A stretch of DNA of 64,000 nucleotides from Prado023 sp963753075 (GCA_963753075.1 CAVWAR010000017.1:992001-1056000), one strand, 5' to 3'; positions 55,647 to 63,963 are shown, counted from the first letter of the stretch. Notes: a model not told the origin generated them from the sequence alone. Program-made: numbers and translations.

Positions 55647-55653
55647 GGCGGCC

Positions 55654-56463
55654 ATGAACCCACCAACGCATGCCAGCACACCGGATGCCGCCACCGATCT
55701 CGACGCCCCCGTCGAGCCGACTCGCCTGGCCGCGCTCCGCCGGTACAACATCGTCGTCGGCATCGTCCTGGTCGCTCAGGCCGTGGTCGTGTACCTGCTC
55801 GCCAACGACTTCTCGCTGCCGATCACCGCCAGCTACCTCGAGGGACCTCCCGGAACCACGCCCGGTGACCCGATCACGCTGATGAACACTCCCATCGGAC
55901 TCGCCGTCGCGGGCTTCCTCGCCCTGTCCGGCATCGCCCTGCTGATCGTCGCGACAGCCTGGTCCAACGGGTATGCCGCCGACCTGGCCCACAAGCGAAA
56001 CCGCGCCCGCTGGGTCGAGTACGCCCTCACCTCGTCGATGATGATCGTCCTGATCGCCCAGATCACCGGCATCTCCGACGTCGGGGCGCTGATGGCCATC
56101 TTCGGCGTGAACGCCGCCATGATCTTCTTCGGCTGGCTGCAGGAGGACTACGAGCAGCCGGGCGGCGGGTGGCTGCCATTCATCTTCGGGTGCATCGTGG
56201 GCATCGTTCCGTGGCTGATCATCGCGTTCTTCGTCGTCGCCCCCGGCTCCACATCCTCGGCTGAGCCTCCAGCGTTCGTGTACGGGATCATCCTCTCGTT
56301 GTTCCTGTTCTTCAACGTCTTCGCCCTCAACCAGTTCCTGCAGTACAAGCAGGCGGGCCGGTGGGCCGACTACCTGGTCGGCGAGCGCACCTACATCACC
56401 CTGAGCCTGGTGGCCAAGTCGCTGCTCGCCTGGCAGGTCTTCGCCGGGACGCTGGCGGGATAG
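55654..56463 (+). CDS. Heliorhodopsin
   Basis: 269 aa with seven predicted membrane helices. Retinal-binding lysine is K255 in the last helix (SLVAKSLLAW). The counter-ion glutamate is E122 in the heliorhodopsin-typical helix-3 motif RWVEYALTSSMMI. No type-1 proton-pump DTD-like motif is present. Heliorhodopsins bind retinal in an inverted orientation, have slow photocycles and do not pump ions; their physiological role is still debated. No retinal-synthesis gene is in the window. An ATP-free photosensor role near the stress genes is inference. The N-terminal ~28 residues are polar. The start is supported by the TAACGT box seven bases upstream. Confidence 0.93.
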   Translation: MNPPTHASTPDAATDLDAPVEPTRLAALRRYNIVVGIVLVAQAVVVYLLANDFSLPITASYLEGPPGTTPGDPITLMNTPIGLAVAGFLALSGIALLIVATAWSNGYAADLAHKRNRARWVEYALTSSMMIVLIAQITGISDVGALMAIFGVNAAMIFFGWLQEDYEQPGGGWLPFIFGCIVGIVPWLIIAFFVVAPGSTSSAEPPAFVYGIILSLFLFFNVFALNQFLQYKQAGRWADYLVGERTYITLSLVAKSLLAWQVFAGTLAG

Positions 56464-56543
56464 GCGAAGTCGCGAGTCGGCGATCACCCGGTCTGATCCC
56501 CCGGAAGGCTATGTCGCTGTTGTGTCACGATGTCGGGACAAAC

Positions 56544-56572
56544 CTGACAGCAGCCGGATCGTCGCCTAGGGT
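56544..56572 (+). promoter_or_regulatory. Promoter of the osmoprotectant ABC operon
   Basis: CTGACA (56544-56549), 17-base spacer, TAGGGT (56567-56572). The first gene starts 74 bases later with its own ribosome site, so the transcript has a leader. Confidence 0.6.
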
Positions 56573-56646
56573 CGGGTCATCATGTCGATCCGCTCCGGAC
56601 GACGAAATTGCCATGCCCACCTACGTGGGCGCCTGGAGGGCAGCTC

Positions 56647-57306
56647 ATGGACGGACTCACGAGTTGGTACGACTACGTGGTCAAGAACTATGACGACATC
56701 CTCGAAGCATTCTGGCAGCACGTGCAGATCGTGCTGGTTGTCATCGGTCTCGCGACGGTGTTCTCCGTCACGCTCGGAATCATCGTGCAGCGCAACGCGT
56801 CGGCGCGCGCCCTAGCGCTGAGCATTGCCGGGATCTTCCTCACGATTCCGTCCCTGGCCCTGTTCGCGATCTTCATCCCGATTCTCGGGATCGGGAACGC
56901 GCCTGCCATGGCCGCACTGTTCCTGTACGCGATCCTGCCGATCCTGCGCAACACCGTCACCGGCCTGGACGAGGTCGACCCGGCGGTCGTGGAGTCCGCG
57001 CGCGGCATGGGCATGGGATCGACCCAGCAGTTGATGCGGGTCAAGCTGCCGCTTGCCTGGCCCGTCATCATGGCGGGCATCCGAGTATCCAGCCTCATGG
57101 TTGTCGGCATCGCTGCGATCGCCGTCCTCGTGGGCGGTGATGGGCTCGGTTCGTTCATCCAGGGCGGGCTCACCCGGCTCGGGCTTCCGGGGTCCTCGGA
57201 GTCAGTCTGGGTCGGGACCGTGTTCATCGTCCTGCTCGGCCTCGTGCTCGACCTCGTGTGGGCACTGATCCAGCGGCTCACAACGTCCCCCGGCCTCAGG
57301 AACTAG
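56647..57306 (+). CDS. Osmoprotectant ABC transporter permease 1 (OpuB/OpuC type)
   Basis: 219 aa from ATG 56647 with GGAGGG upstream. About five to six membrane helices with the ABC permease EAA loop near VVESARGMGMGSTQQLMRVKLPLA. OpuC-type permeases import glycine betaine, carnitine or choline. It is the first gene of permease 1 - ATPase - permease 2. Confidence 0.92.
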   Translation: MDGLTSWYDYVVKNYDDILEAFWQHVQIVLVVIGLATVFSVTLGIIVQRNASARALALSIAGIFLTIPSLALFAIFIPILGIGNAPAMAALFLYAILPILRNTVTGLDEVDPAVVESARGMGMGSTQQLMRVKLPLAWPVIMAGIRVSSLMVVGIAAIAVLVGGDGLGSFIQGGLTRLGLPGSSESVWVGTVFIVLLGLVLDLVWALIQRLTTSPGLRN

Positions 57307-57317
57307 AAGGAGCACAC

Positions 57318-58493
57318 ATGACTGCCCAACCAATGATCCACCTGGACAAAGTGACGAAGGTCTATCCCGGCTCGTCGACGCCCGCCGTCGAGGAGCTCAC
57401 CATGGACATCAACGAGGGCGAGATCCTGGTCCTCGTCGGACCTTCGGGGTGCGGCAAGAGCACGACCCTCAGGCTGATCAACCGCATGATCGAGCCGTCC
57501 GGCGGGAGCATCATCTTCGGCGGCGAGGACGTCACCGATGTCGACCCGGACAAGCTGCGCAGGCGGATCGGCTACGTGATCCAGCAGATCGGGTTGTTCC
57601 CGCACCAGACCATCGCGCAGAACATCGCGACGGTTCCCAAGATGGTGGGCTGGGACAAGGCGAGGATCGATGCGCGCGTCGACGAGCTGCTCGACACGGT
57701 GGGCCTGGACCCGGAGCAGTATCGCGACCGCTACCCCAAGGAGCTCTCCGGCGGCCAGGCGCAGCGCGTCGGCGTCGCCCGGGCGCTGGGTGCTGATCCC
57801 GACGTCATGCTGATGGACGAGCCGTTCGGTGCGATCGATCCGATCACCCGCGATCGACTGCAGAACGAGTTCCTGCGCCTGCAGAACGAGTTGCGCAAGA
57901 CCATCGTCTTCGTCACCCATGACATCGACGAGGCAATCAAGATGGGCGACCGGATCGCAATCCTCGGCGAGCGCAGCGTGATTCGCCAGATCGACACCCC
58001 GGAGCGGATCCTGGCCCTGCCTGCCGACGAGTTCGTCGACGACTTCATCGGCGCGGGATCGACGCTCAAGGGCCTGCACTTCGAGCGGGTCCGGGACCTC
58101 GACCTTGCGCCGTACCCGACGATGACTGAACAGGACACACGTGAGATCGGCCACGCGACTCTGGCCGCGTCCGGACGGGAGTGGATCCTGCTCCTGGACG
58201 ACAAGGGGCGCCCGGCGCGCTGGCTGCGCGACGCCGACCTGGACAAGGTGGACAAGCCCAGCGACCTGAAGCTTCGCGGCCAGCAGGTGCGCAGCGAGGT
58301 GGAGCAGAACGCCACACTGCACGACACCCTGGAGGAGATGCTCAAGTCGTCCACCGGGATGGCCTGCGTCATTGAACCGCACGGACGCTACGTGGGGGTT
58401 GTCGAGATCGGCCACCTCACCGCGGTCATCCGCAGGCTTCGTGCCGAGGCCCAGGCGCACTACGTCGAGCTGGAGGCGGCTGCCAATGAGTGA
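57318..58493 (+). CDS. Osmoprotectant ABC transporter ATPase with CBS domains
   Basis: 391 aa from ATG 57318, ribosome site AAGGAG. Walker A GPSGCGKST (41-49), signature LSGGQAQRV, Walker B VMLMDEPFGAIDP. The C-terminal ~130 residues are a CBS pair (about 260-385, for example MACVIEPHGRYVGVVE) that senses ionic strength or nucleotides in OpuA/OpuC-type systems. It overlaps the second permease by eight bases. Confidence 0.95.
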   Translation: MTAQPMIHLDKVTKVYPGSSTPAVEELTMDINEGEILVLVGPSGCGKSTTLRLINRMIEPSGGSIIFGGEDVTDVDPDKLRRRIGYVIQQIGLFPHQTIAQNIATVPKMVGWDKARIDARVDELLDTVGLDPEQYRDRYPKELSGGQAQRVGVARALGADPDVMLMDEPFGAIDPITRDRLQNEFLRLQNELRKTIVFVTHDIDEAIKMGDRIAILGERSVIRQIDTPERILALPADEFVDDFIGAGSTLKGLHFERVRDLDLAPYPTMTEQDTREIGHATLAASGREWILLLDDKGRPARWLRDADLDKVDKPSDLKLRGQQVRSEVEQNATLHDTLEEMLKSSTGMACVIEPHGRYVGVVEIGHLTAVIRRLRAEAQAHYVELEAAANE

Positions 58494-59322
58494 GCGCACA
58501 GGCGGCGTCCAGCTGGACCACACCATGTCCAGCGATGATGACGAGACCGATGTTGCCGTCGCAGCAGCCGAAGCCAGCCAGACGCGCAACTCCTGGCTCG
58601 GCCTTGCGGTGGCGCCACTCGGAATCATCGCCCTCGCGCTGTTGCTGTACCTCTACTACCGCAGCCTCGCCCTTGACTCCAGTGTCAACTTCCAACAGGC
58701 CAGCGCACTCGACTGGGACACCAAGCTCTGGCCGCAGACCGTGGACATGTTCAAGATTGCCTTCTCGTCCACCGTCCTCGTGATTGCCATCGCCGTCCCC
58801 TTTGGGATCCTGCTGACCCGACCGTCGATGCGCCGCTTCGCTCCCAGCGTGCTGGCCGTGGCCAACGCCGGGCAGGCGCTGCCTGCCTACGGATTGCTCG
58901 TGCTCTTCCTGCTCCTGCTCGGGCAGGGGCTGACGACGGTCATCTGGGCCCTCGTGCTGTACGCCCTGCTGCCCGTGCTGCGCAACACGATGGTCGGGCT
59001 CGACAACGTGGACCGGTCGGTCATCGAGGCCGGTCGTGGGATGGGTATGACCAAGCGAAACGCCCTGACCCGAATCGAACTGCCGCTGGCGGTCCCGGTC
59101 ATCATCGCGGGTATCCGCACCGCGATGACGATCAACATCGGCATGGCGACCCTTGCCTTCCTGATCGGCGGGGGTGGCTTGGGGATCACCATCAGCTCCG
59201 GCCTGAAGCTGCAGCAGAACCCCGTGCTCCTCGTCGGCGCGGGCATGGTCGCCCTCCTCGCCCTGACGTTCGACTGGATCGGCGCGGTCATGGAACGAGT
59301 CCTCAAGCCCCGAGGGCTCTGA
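58486..59322 (+). CDS. Osmoprotectant ABC transporter permease 2
   Basis: 278 aa from ATG 58486. A polar N-terminal stretch (1-40) is followed by six to seven membrane helices, with the EAA loop near VIEAGRGMGMTKRNALTRIELPLA and a C-terminal IGGGGLGITISSGLKLQQNP. It is longer than permease 1 by about 60 residues because of the N-terminal tail and an extra helix. Its 3' end is the source of a decayed tandem copy that follows. Confidence 0.93.
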   Translation: MSERTGGVQLDHTMSSDDDETDVAVAAAEASQTRNSWLGLAVAPLGIIALALLLYLYYRSLALDSSVNFQQASALDWDTKLWPQTVDMFKIAFSSTVLVIAIAVPFGILLTRPSMRRFAPSVLAVANAGQALPAYGLLVLFLLLLGQGLTTVIWALVLYALLPVLRNTMVGLDNVDRSVIEAGRGMGMTKRNALTRIELPLAVPVIIAGIRTAMTINIGMATLAFLIGGGGLGITISSGLKLQQNPVLLVGAGMVALLALTFDWIGAVMERVLKPRGL

Positions 59323-59338
59323 GCCAGCGCCAGCAGTG

Positions 59339-59377
59339 GCTGTGCCCCCCGTCCACACTCGGTCCGGGGGGCACAGT
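59339..59377. terminator. Terminator hairpin 1 after permease 2
   Basis: CTGTGCCCCCCG pairs with CGGGGGGCACAG-type sequence; loop about TCCACACTCGGTC. It lies 17 bases after the permease 2 stop. Confidence 0.8.
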
Positions 59378-59414
59378 CACATCCAGGGTTCCTACGAGAC
59401 GCGACTGCCTGGAG

Positions 59415-59560
59415 ATGATTGGCGGGGTGGCCCGGGGATCACCATCAGTCTCGGCCTGAAGCTGCGGCAGGACCCCGTGCTTCTGGCCGGCGCGGGCATC
59501 GTCGCCCTGCTCCCCCTGCTGCTCGACTGAGTCGACTCGGTCATGAACGACTCCCCCAGG
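59415..59560 (+). pseudogene. Decayed copy of the permease 2 C-terminal region
   Basis: Part of the tandem duplication. In one frame it reads GITISLGLKLRQDPVLLAG and then VALLPLLLD before a stop at 59528-59530, against GITISSGLKLQQNPVLLVG in the live gene. It has no start codon or ribosome site of its own. Confidence 0.8.
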
Positions 59561-59590
59561 ACCGGGGACTCTGACTCGAGGCCACACATG

Positions 59591-59628
59591 ATTGTGCCCC
59601 CGACCACATCGGTCGGGGGCACAATCAC
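59591..59628. terminator. Terminator hairpin 2 before the binding-protein stop
   Basis: ATTGTGCCCCCGACC pairs with GGTCGGGGGCACAAT around a short ACAT loop: a perfect 15-bp stem. It is the second copy of the duplicated terminator and serves the convergent binding-protein gene. Confidence 0.85.
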
Positions 59629-59642
59629 ATCCAGCTGAGGTC

Positions 59643-60599
59643 CTACGCGAGACCGATCTCCTGGAGGTAGGCGGCGGCGACGTCCTCCGCCGACTCATCC
59701 TCGATGTCGACCTGGAAGTTCAGCGACGCCATCTTGGCGTCATCGAGAGGAGCGTAGATCTGATCGACGAGAGCCTGGTAGGTCTCGGCGTTCTCGCCGA
59801 AGTGGTCCGCATCCCACGTGTAGGACGCGTTGTACAGGATGAACACGCCCGGATCCTCCACGAGGCTCAGGTCCAGCGCCTCGATGCGACCGTCCGTGGT
59901 GAAGACCTCGCCGAAGGTGCAGGCACCGTTGGCGGTCTCGGTGTAGATCAGGCCGGTGTCAAGGATCTGGATCTGGCTGTCCGGGACGGTGTAGCCGGTG
60001 GCGTCCTCGAACAGGATCAGCCCGTCCGGGCGGTCGGGGAACTCCGTCTCCATGCACACAGATGCGTCCGGCGTGGCGGCCAAGTAGTCAGCCATGCCCT
60101 GCAGGTCGAAAGCACCCTCGGCCGCGACGAGGTCGGGACCGGCCGTGAACCCGTAGGTGTCGTTGAACGGCGACAGCCCCGACCACTTGATGTTGTTCTC
60201 CGCGAGGTCCATCTCCGCGGTCTGGTCGAACAGCTCCTGTGGATCGAACGAGGGGTCCTGCTGACCCAGGTGCACGGTCCAGCCAGTTCCGTTGTAGTCG
60301 GGGTACACATCGATGTCGCCATTCAGCAGCGCGGTGCGGTTCACCGACGTGCCGCCGAGGTTGATCTGCTTCTTGACATCGGCGCCCTGGGCGGCCAGCG
60401 CCTGTGCGAGGATCTCGCCCAGCACGATGTTCTCGGTGAAGTCCTTCGACCCCACGGTGACGCTCACGCCCTCGAGGTCGGTTCCGCCGCCGCTGGCGGC
60501 CTCGTCACCATCGCTACCGCTGCTGCAACCGGCGGCGATGAGGCCGACGGACGCAAGCACGGCGGCTGATCGAAGAAGGTGGACCTTGGGATACCGCAT
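59643..60599 (-). CDS. Osmoprotectant (QAT family) substrate-binding lipoprotein
   Basis: 318 aa from ATG 60599 with GGAG upstream. The signal peptide and lipobox LIAAGCSS make it a lipoprotein. The OpuAC/ProX-like domain begins VTVGSKDFTENIVLGE, with DVYPDYNGTGW and SGLSPFNDTYGF supplying aromatic and polar residues for quaternary ammonium binding. It is encoded opposite to and converging on the ABC operon, instead of at its end as is usual, so it has its own promoter. Confidence 0.93.
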   Translation of the reverse strand: MRYPKVHLLRSAAVLASVGLIAAGCSSGSDGDEAASGGGTDLEGVSVTVGSKDFTENIVLGEILAQALAAQGADVKKQINLGGTSVNRTALLNGDIDVYPDYNGTGWTVHLGQQDPSFDPQELFDQTAEMDLAENNIKWSGLSPFNDTYGFTAGPDLVAAEGAFDLQGMADYLAATPDASVCMETEFPDRPDGLILFEDATGYTVPDSQIQILDTGLIYTETANGACTFGEVFTTDGRIEALDLSLVEDPGVFILYNASYTWDADHFGENAETYQALVDQIYAPLDDAKMASLNFQVDIEDESAEDVAAAYLQEIGLA

Positions 60600-60808
60600 A
60601 CACAACTCCATTGTTCGGTTGAGAGGGGGTTGGATCCGGGCTGAGCCCAGAAAGAACCTCACCAACCTAACCTGAGAGACGCGCTCCCCCCCACCGAAAA
60701 CGGCCGAACCCGCGGGATTGTCACGAAACTGTGACCTTCTGAGCACGACCCTGGGGACATGCACCGAGGGTCCACGGGACTCCAGCGGCGAGGGACTACC
60801 GTGGGCTG

Positions 60809-61825
60809 ATGCGTGCTGCAGTGCTCACGGGTACCGGCGGTCCCGACGTCCTCAAGGTCCGTGCAGACGTTCCCGAACCGCATCCCGGTACCCACGAGGT
60901 GCTGATCCGGGTCAGTGCCTGCGGCGTGAACAACACCGACCTCAACACCCGCCGAGGATGGTACGGCGAGTCCGGATGGGGCGGCGGGTTCACACTGCCA
61001 CGGATTCAGGGCGCCGACATCTGCGGGCGTGTGGCTTCCGTCGGCTCTGAGGTCTACCCGGGCCTCGTCGGCCGCCGTGTGCTGGTGGACCCGTGGATCC
61101 GCCGCAGCACCGGAACGGACTGGCGGGATCACACCGCCTACCTGGGCAGCGAGATAGACGGGGGCTTCGCGGAGCTGTGCGTCGTCCCGACGGACAACGT
61201 CTTCACCGTGGAGTCAACCCTCTCCGATGTCGAGCTGGCGACATTCGCCTGCTCCTGGTCCGCTGCCGAGAACATGCTGGCGCGCGCGGACCTCGCCGCT
61301 GGTCAGCGGATCGCGATCACCGGCGCCTCGGGTGGCGTGGGAAGCGCACTGGTCCAGCTGGCCAAGCTTCGTGGCGCGGCGGTGACCGCCATCGCAGCTG
61401 CGGCGAAGGCGCCAGCGGTGAGTGCCATGGGCGCTGACCACGTCGTCGCCCGGGAGACCAGCGACGTGCCGCAGGCCGCTGCTCAGGACTGCGGGCCCTT
61501 CGACGTCGTCGCCGATGTCGTGGGCGGCGCGGATGCCCCCGGGTGGTTGCGCTCGCTGCGCCGAGGTGGGCGCTACGTGTGCGCAGGTGCCATCGCCGGT
61601 CCCGTCGTGGACCTCGATCTGCGGGTCATGTACCTCAACGACCTCGAGCTGATCGGGGCGACCGCGTGTCCCCCCGGCGTGTTCGCGGATCTCGTGGAGC
61701 TCATCGAGAGCGACTCGGTGCGGCCGCTCGTGGGCGCAACCTACCCCCTGGAGCGCATCCACGATGCGCAGGAGGCGTTCGAGTCCAAGCAGCACGTGGG
61801 CAGCATCGTCATGACCCTCCAGTAG
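60809..61825 (+). CDS. Zinc-type alcohol dehydrogenase/quinone oxidoreductase-like protein (MDR)
   Basis: 338 aa from ATG 60809. The N-terminal GroES-like domain has SACGVNNTDLNTRRGWYG, and the nucleotide-binding ITGASGGVGSALVQLAKLRGA is typical of NADPH-dependent quinone oxidoreductases and related MDR enzymes. The cysteine set of the structural zinc lobe is not present. Substrate unknown. TACCGT (60797-60802) lies six bases before the ATG. The gene stands alone. Confidence 0.88.
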   Translation: MRAAVLTGTGGPDVLKVRADVPEPHPGTHEVLIRVSACGVNNTDLNTRRGWYGESGWGGGFTLPRIQGADICGRVASVGSEVYPGLVGRRVLVDPWIRRSTGTDWRDHTAYLGSEIDGGFAELCVVPTDNVFTVESTLSDVELATFACSWSAAENMLARADLAAGQRIAITGASGGVGSALVQLAKLRGAAVTAIAAAAKAPAVSAMGADHVVARETSDVPQAAAQDCGPFDVVADVVGGADAPGWLRSLRRGGRYVCAGAIAGPVVDLDLRVMYLNDLELIGATACPPGVFADLVELIESDSVRPLVGATYPLERIHDAQEAFESKQHVGSIVMTLQ

Positions 61826-61931
61826 GACTCCAGCTGGCATCGCCCGGATCCCCGCCCCGCCGGACCCGCCCCTGGTCCCCGCCCGGGCCCCTGCCCGTCG
61901 GATCACGGGGCGGCCGGCTTACTCCTATGTG

Positions 61932-61965
61932 GGCTATTGACATTAGCCATATTGCTATGTACCTT
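61932..61965 (+). promoter_or_regulatory. Strong promoter with overlapping inverted repeat, for the hydrolase/TetR operon
   Basis: TTGACA (61937-61942), exact 17-base spacer, TACCTT (61960-61965), and the start codon at 61973 seven bases later. The region is AT-rich against the rest of the window. GGCTA (61932-61936) and TAGCC (61944-61948) form an inverted repeat around the -35 box, a likely site for the TetR protein encoded in the operon. Confidence 0.8.
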
Positions 61966-61972
61966 AGTTTCT

Positions 61973-62809
61973 ATGACAACCAACGATGCGAAGGCCGTAC
62001 CCACCACCGAGTACCTGAACCGTCCCGGGGGGCGAGTCGCCTACGACGTCACCGGCACGGGCGGTCCCCTGGTGGTCCTCGTCCCGGGGATGGGTGACCT
62101 ACGGGCCGCCTACCGCCTCCTGGGTCCCCACCTGATCGCGGCGGGGTACCGGGTGGCAACCACCGACCTGCGCGGTCACGGTGACAGCGACACCACGTTC
62201 GGGTCCTACGGCGACGCCGAGACCGCCAGCGATGTGATCGCCCTCATCGAGGAGCTCGGCGGTCCGGCCGTGGTCGTCGGCAACTCGATGGGCGCCGGCG
62301 CCGCAGCCCACGCAGCAGCGGAGCGCCCGGACCTCTTCACGGGCCTCGTACTCGTCGGGCCCTTCGTGCGCAACGGGGACATCAACGCCTTCACCCGGTT
62401 CATGATGCGCATCGCCATGGCCACCCCGTGGGTCGCGACGTCATGGAAGGCCTACGTCCCGCGCCTGTATGCCGGCCACACGCCCACCGACCTCGATGCC
62501 CACCTCCGTTCCGTGATCGCCAGCGTCCGACGCCGGGGGTATGCCAAGGCCTTCTCGTTGACGACTCGCGCGGACCACGCGCCCACCGCGGCCCGGCTCG
62601 GGCAGGTCCACGCCCCGACTCTGGTTGTCATGGGCGAGCTGGATCCCGACTTCCCCGACCCGAGGGCCGAGGCCGACTGGATCGCGGCTGCTGTGGAGGG
62701 CGAGGTCGTGATGGTCGCCGACGCGGGCCACTACCCGCAGTCGCAGCAGCCTGAGGTGGTCAGCGAAGCGATCCTGGGCTTCCTGTCGAGGACGGTCCAG
62801 CGTGGCTAG
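61973..62809 (+). CDS. Alpha/beta hydrolase
   Basis: 278 aa from ATG 61973 (MTTNDAKAVPTTEYLNR). The nucleophile elbow is VGNSMGAGAA (S about 99), DLRGHGDSD is the typical loop, GELDPDFPDP carries the acid, and DAGHYPQSQQP the histidine. A longer frame beginning at 61937 would start inside the promoter and is rejected. It overlaps the TetR gene by eight bases. Confidence 0.9.
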   Translation: MTTNDAKAVPTTEYLNRPGGRVAYDVTGTGGPLVVLVPGMGDLRAAYRLLGPHLIAAGYRVATTDLRGHGDSDTTFGSYGDAETASDVIALIEELGGPAVVVGNSMGAGAAAHAAAERPDLFTGLVLVGPFVRNGDINAFTRFMMRIAMATPWVATSWKAYVPRLYAGHTPTDLDAHLRSVIASVRRRGYAKAFSLTTRADHAPTAARLGQVHAPTLVVMGELDPDFPDPRAEADWIAAAVEGEVVMVADAGHYPQSQQPEVVSEAILGFLSRTVQRG

Positions 62810-63395
62810 GGCCGGGCTCACCGCGGACCGCGTCGTCATCGAGGCCGAGCGCATCGCCGACGAGGTCGGGCTGCCCCAACTCACCCTGGCCGCGTTGGCA
62901 GGGAACCTGGGCGTCCGCCAACCGTCGCTGTACAAGCACATCGACGGCATGGCTGCCCTGCAGCGCAGCATCGCCGTGCGCGCCAAGCGTGAGCTGGCCG
63001 AGGTGCTTGGACGCGCAGCTGTAGGTCGGGCTCGCGGTGACGCGATCCGCGCCCTCGCCGATGCCTATCGGACGTGGGCAGTTGAGCACCCAGGACGCTA
63101 TGCCGCCACCACCCGTGCACCGATCCCGGGTGACGCGGACGACAAGGCTGCCAGCGATTCCGTCGTCACCGTTGTGCTCGACGTCCTGTCCGGTTACCGC
63201 CTCACCGGTGACTCGGCGATTGACGCCACCCGGACCATGCGCTCAGCACTTCACGGATTCGTCAGCCTGGAGACCAACGACGGCTTCGGGCTCCCGGTGA
63301 GCATCGATCGCAGCTACGACTTCCTGGTCGACTCCCTCATCGCAGCCCTTGCTGCCGCCGACGCATCGGCGAACGAGGCTCAGGATCGATCATGA
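62802..63395 (+). CDS. TetR-family transcriptional regulator
   Basis: 197 aa from GTG 62802. The N-terminal HTH is LAALAGNLGVRQPSLYKHI (about 29-47), and the C-terminal part has TetR_C/WHG-like RSALHGFVSLE. It probably represses its own operon through the site around 61932-61965, releasing it on binding a ligand connected to the hydrolase; that is inferred from position. It overlaps the DUF4260 gene by four bases. Confidence 0.9.
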   Translation: MARAGLTADRVVIEAERIADEVGLPQLTLAALAGNLGVRQPSLYKHIDGMAALQRSIAVRAKRELAEVLGRAAVGRARGDAIRALADAYRTWAVEHPGRYAATTRAPIPGDADDKAASDSVVTVVLDVLSGYRLTGDSAIDATRTMRSALHGFVSLETNDGFGLPVSIDRSYDFLVDSLIAALAAADASANEAQDRS

Positions 63396-63850
63396 CCGTC
63401 GTGACAGACGTCGGCCGATCCGGTTCAGGGCCCACGACGACGGACAGCACTCGCCCCGAACCGGCCCAGGGCCTCGGTGTCGTGCGCGGCGCGCCCCAGG
63501 TGTGGCTGCGCCTGGAAGGCGTGTCACTGCTGGTGGCAGCGGTCGCGGGCTACGCCTGGACCCAGGAGCCGTGGTGGCTGTTCGCCGGCCTCCTGCTGGC
63601 CCCTGACCTGTCCGCGCTGGGCTACCTGCACAGTCGGACAGCGGGCGCGCACGTCTACAACGTCGCCCACGCGATGCCCGTTCCTACGTCACTCGTGGCG
63701 CTCGGCCTCTGGCAGGGCAGCTCCCTGCTCCTGGCCGTGGCCCTGATCTGGCTGGCGCACATCGGGCTGGACCGCGCGATGAGATACGGGCTGAAGTACA
63801 GCAACGACCCCAGCCACACGCACCTGGGATGGCACGGGCCCACGCCTTGA
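63392..63850 (+). CDS. DUF4260 family membrane protein
   Basis: 152 aa from ATG 63392. The first ~35 residues are polar; three to four hydrophobic helices follow. The DUF4260 pattern is LLAPDLSALGYL and HIGLDRAMRYGLKY with SHTHLG at the end. Function unknown. As the last gene of the hydrolase-TetR-DUF4260 operon it is coupled by a four-base overlap. Confidence 0.85.
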   Translation: MTVVTDVGRSGSGPTTTDSTRPEPAQGLGVVRGAPQVWLRLEGVSLLVAAVAGYAWTQEPWWLFAGLLLAPDLSALGYLHSRTAGAHVYNVAHAMPVPTSLVALGLWQGSSLLLAVALIWLAHIGLDRAMRYGLKYSNDPSHTHLGWHGPTP

Positions 63851-63963
63851 GTTGGACCATCCTGACGTGCAGACCCGGCCGACCTCCTGCCTCGTGAAGC
63901 ATCGCAGATGACGCGAGATGCCAGCTCGCGGAGGTCCCGTCGGCCGCGGCGCGGGATCACCGG

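Larger units (their letters stand above)
59165..59670. repeat. Tandem duplication, two units of about 252 bp, middle part decayed
   Basis: Unit A (59165 to about 59414) holds the permease 2 end, a terminator (59339-59377) and a decayed end of the binding-protein gene. Unit B (about 59415-59670) holds a decayed permease 2 end, a terminator (59591-59628) and the live binding-protein end. GGGGATCACCATCAG recurs at 59181 and 59434 (offset 253), and TGTGCCCCC recurs at 59341 and 59593 (offset 252). The copied permease end stops early (LLD followed by a stop at 59530). Confidence 0.85.

Noticed and set aside
54559..56487. 642-codon minus-strand frame joining the hypothetical gene to the antisense of the heliorhodopsin
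   Set aside because: The part above 55479 is the antisense shadow of the heliorhodopsin gene; the -10 box and start at 55479 define the real gene.
59336..59530. 64-codon open frame after permease 2 as a small gene
   Set aside because: It reads through the terminator hairpin and the decayed copy of the permease end; it has no ribosome site.
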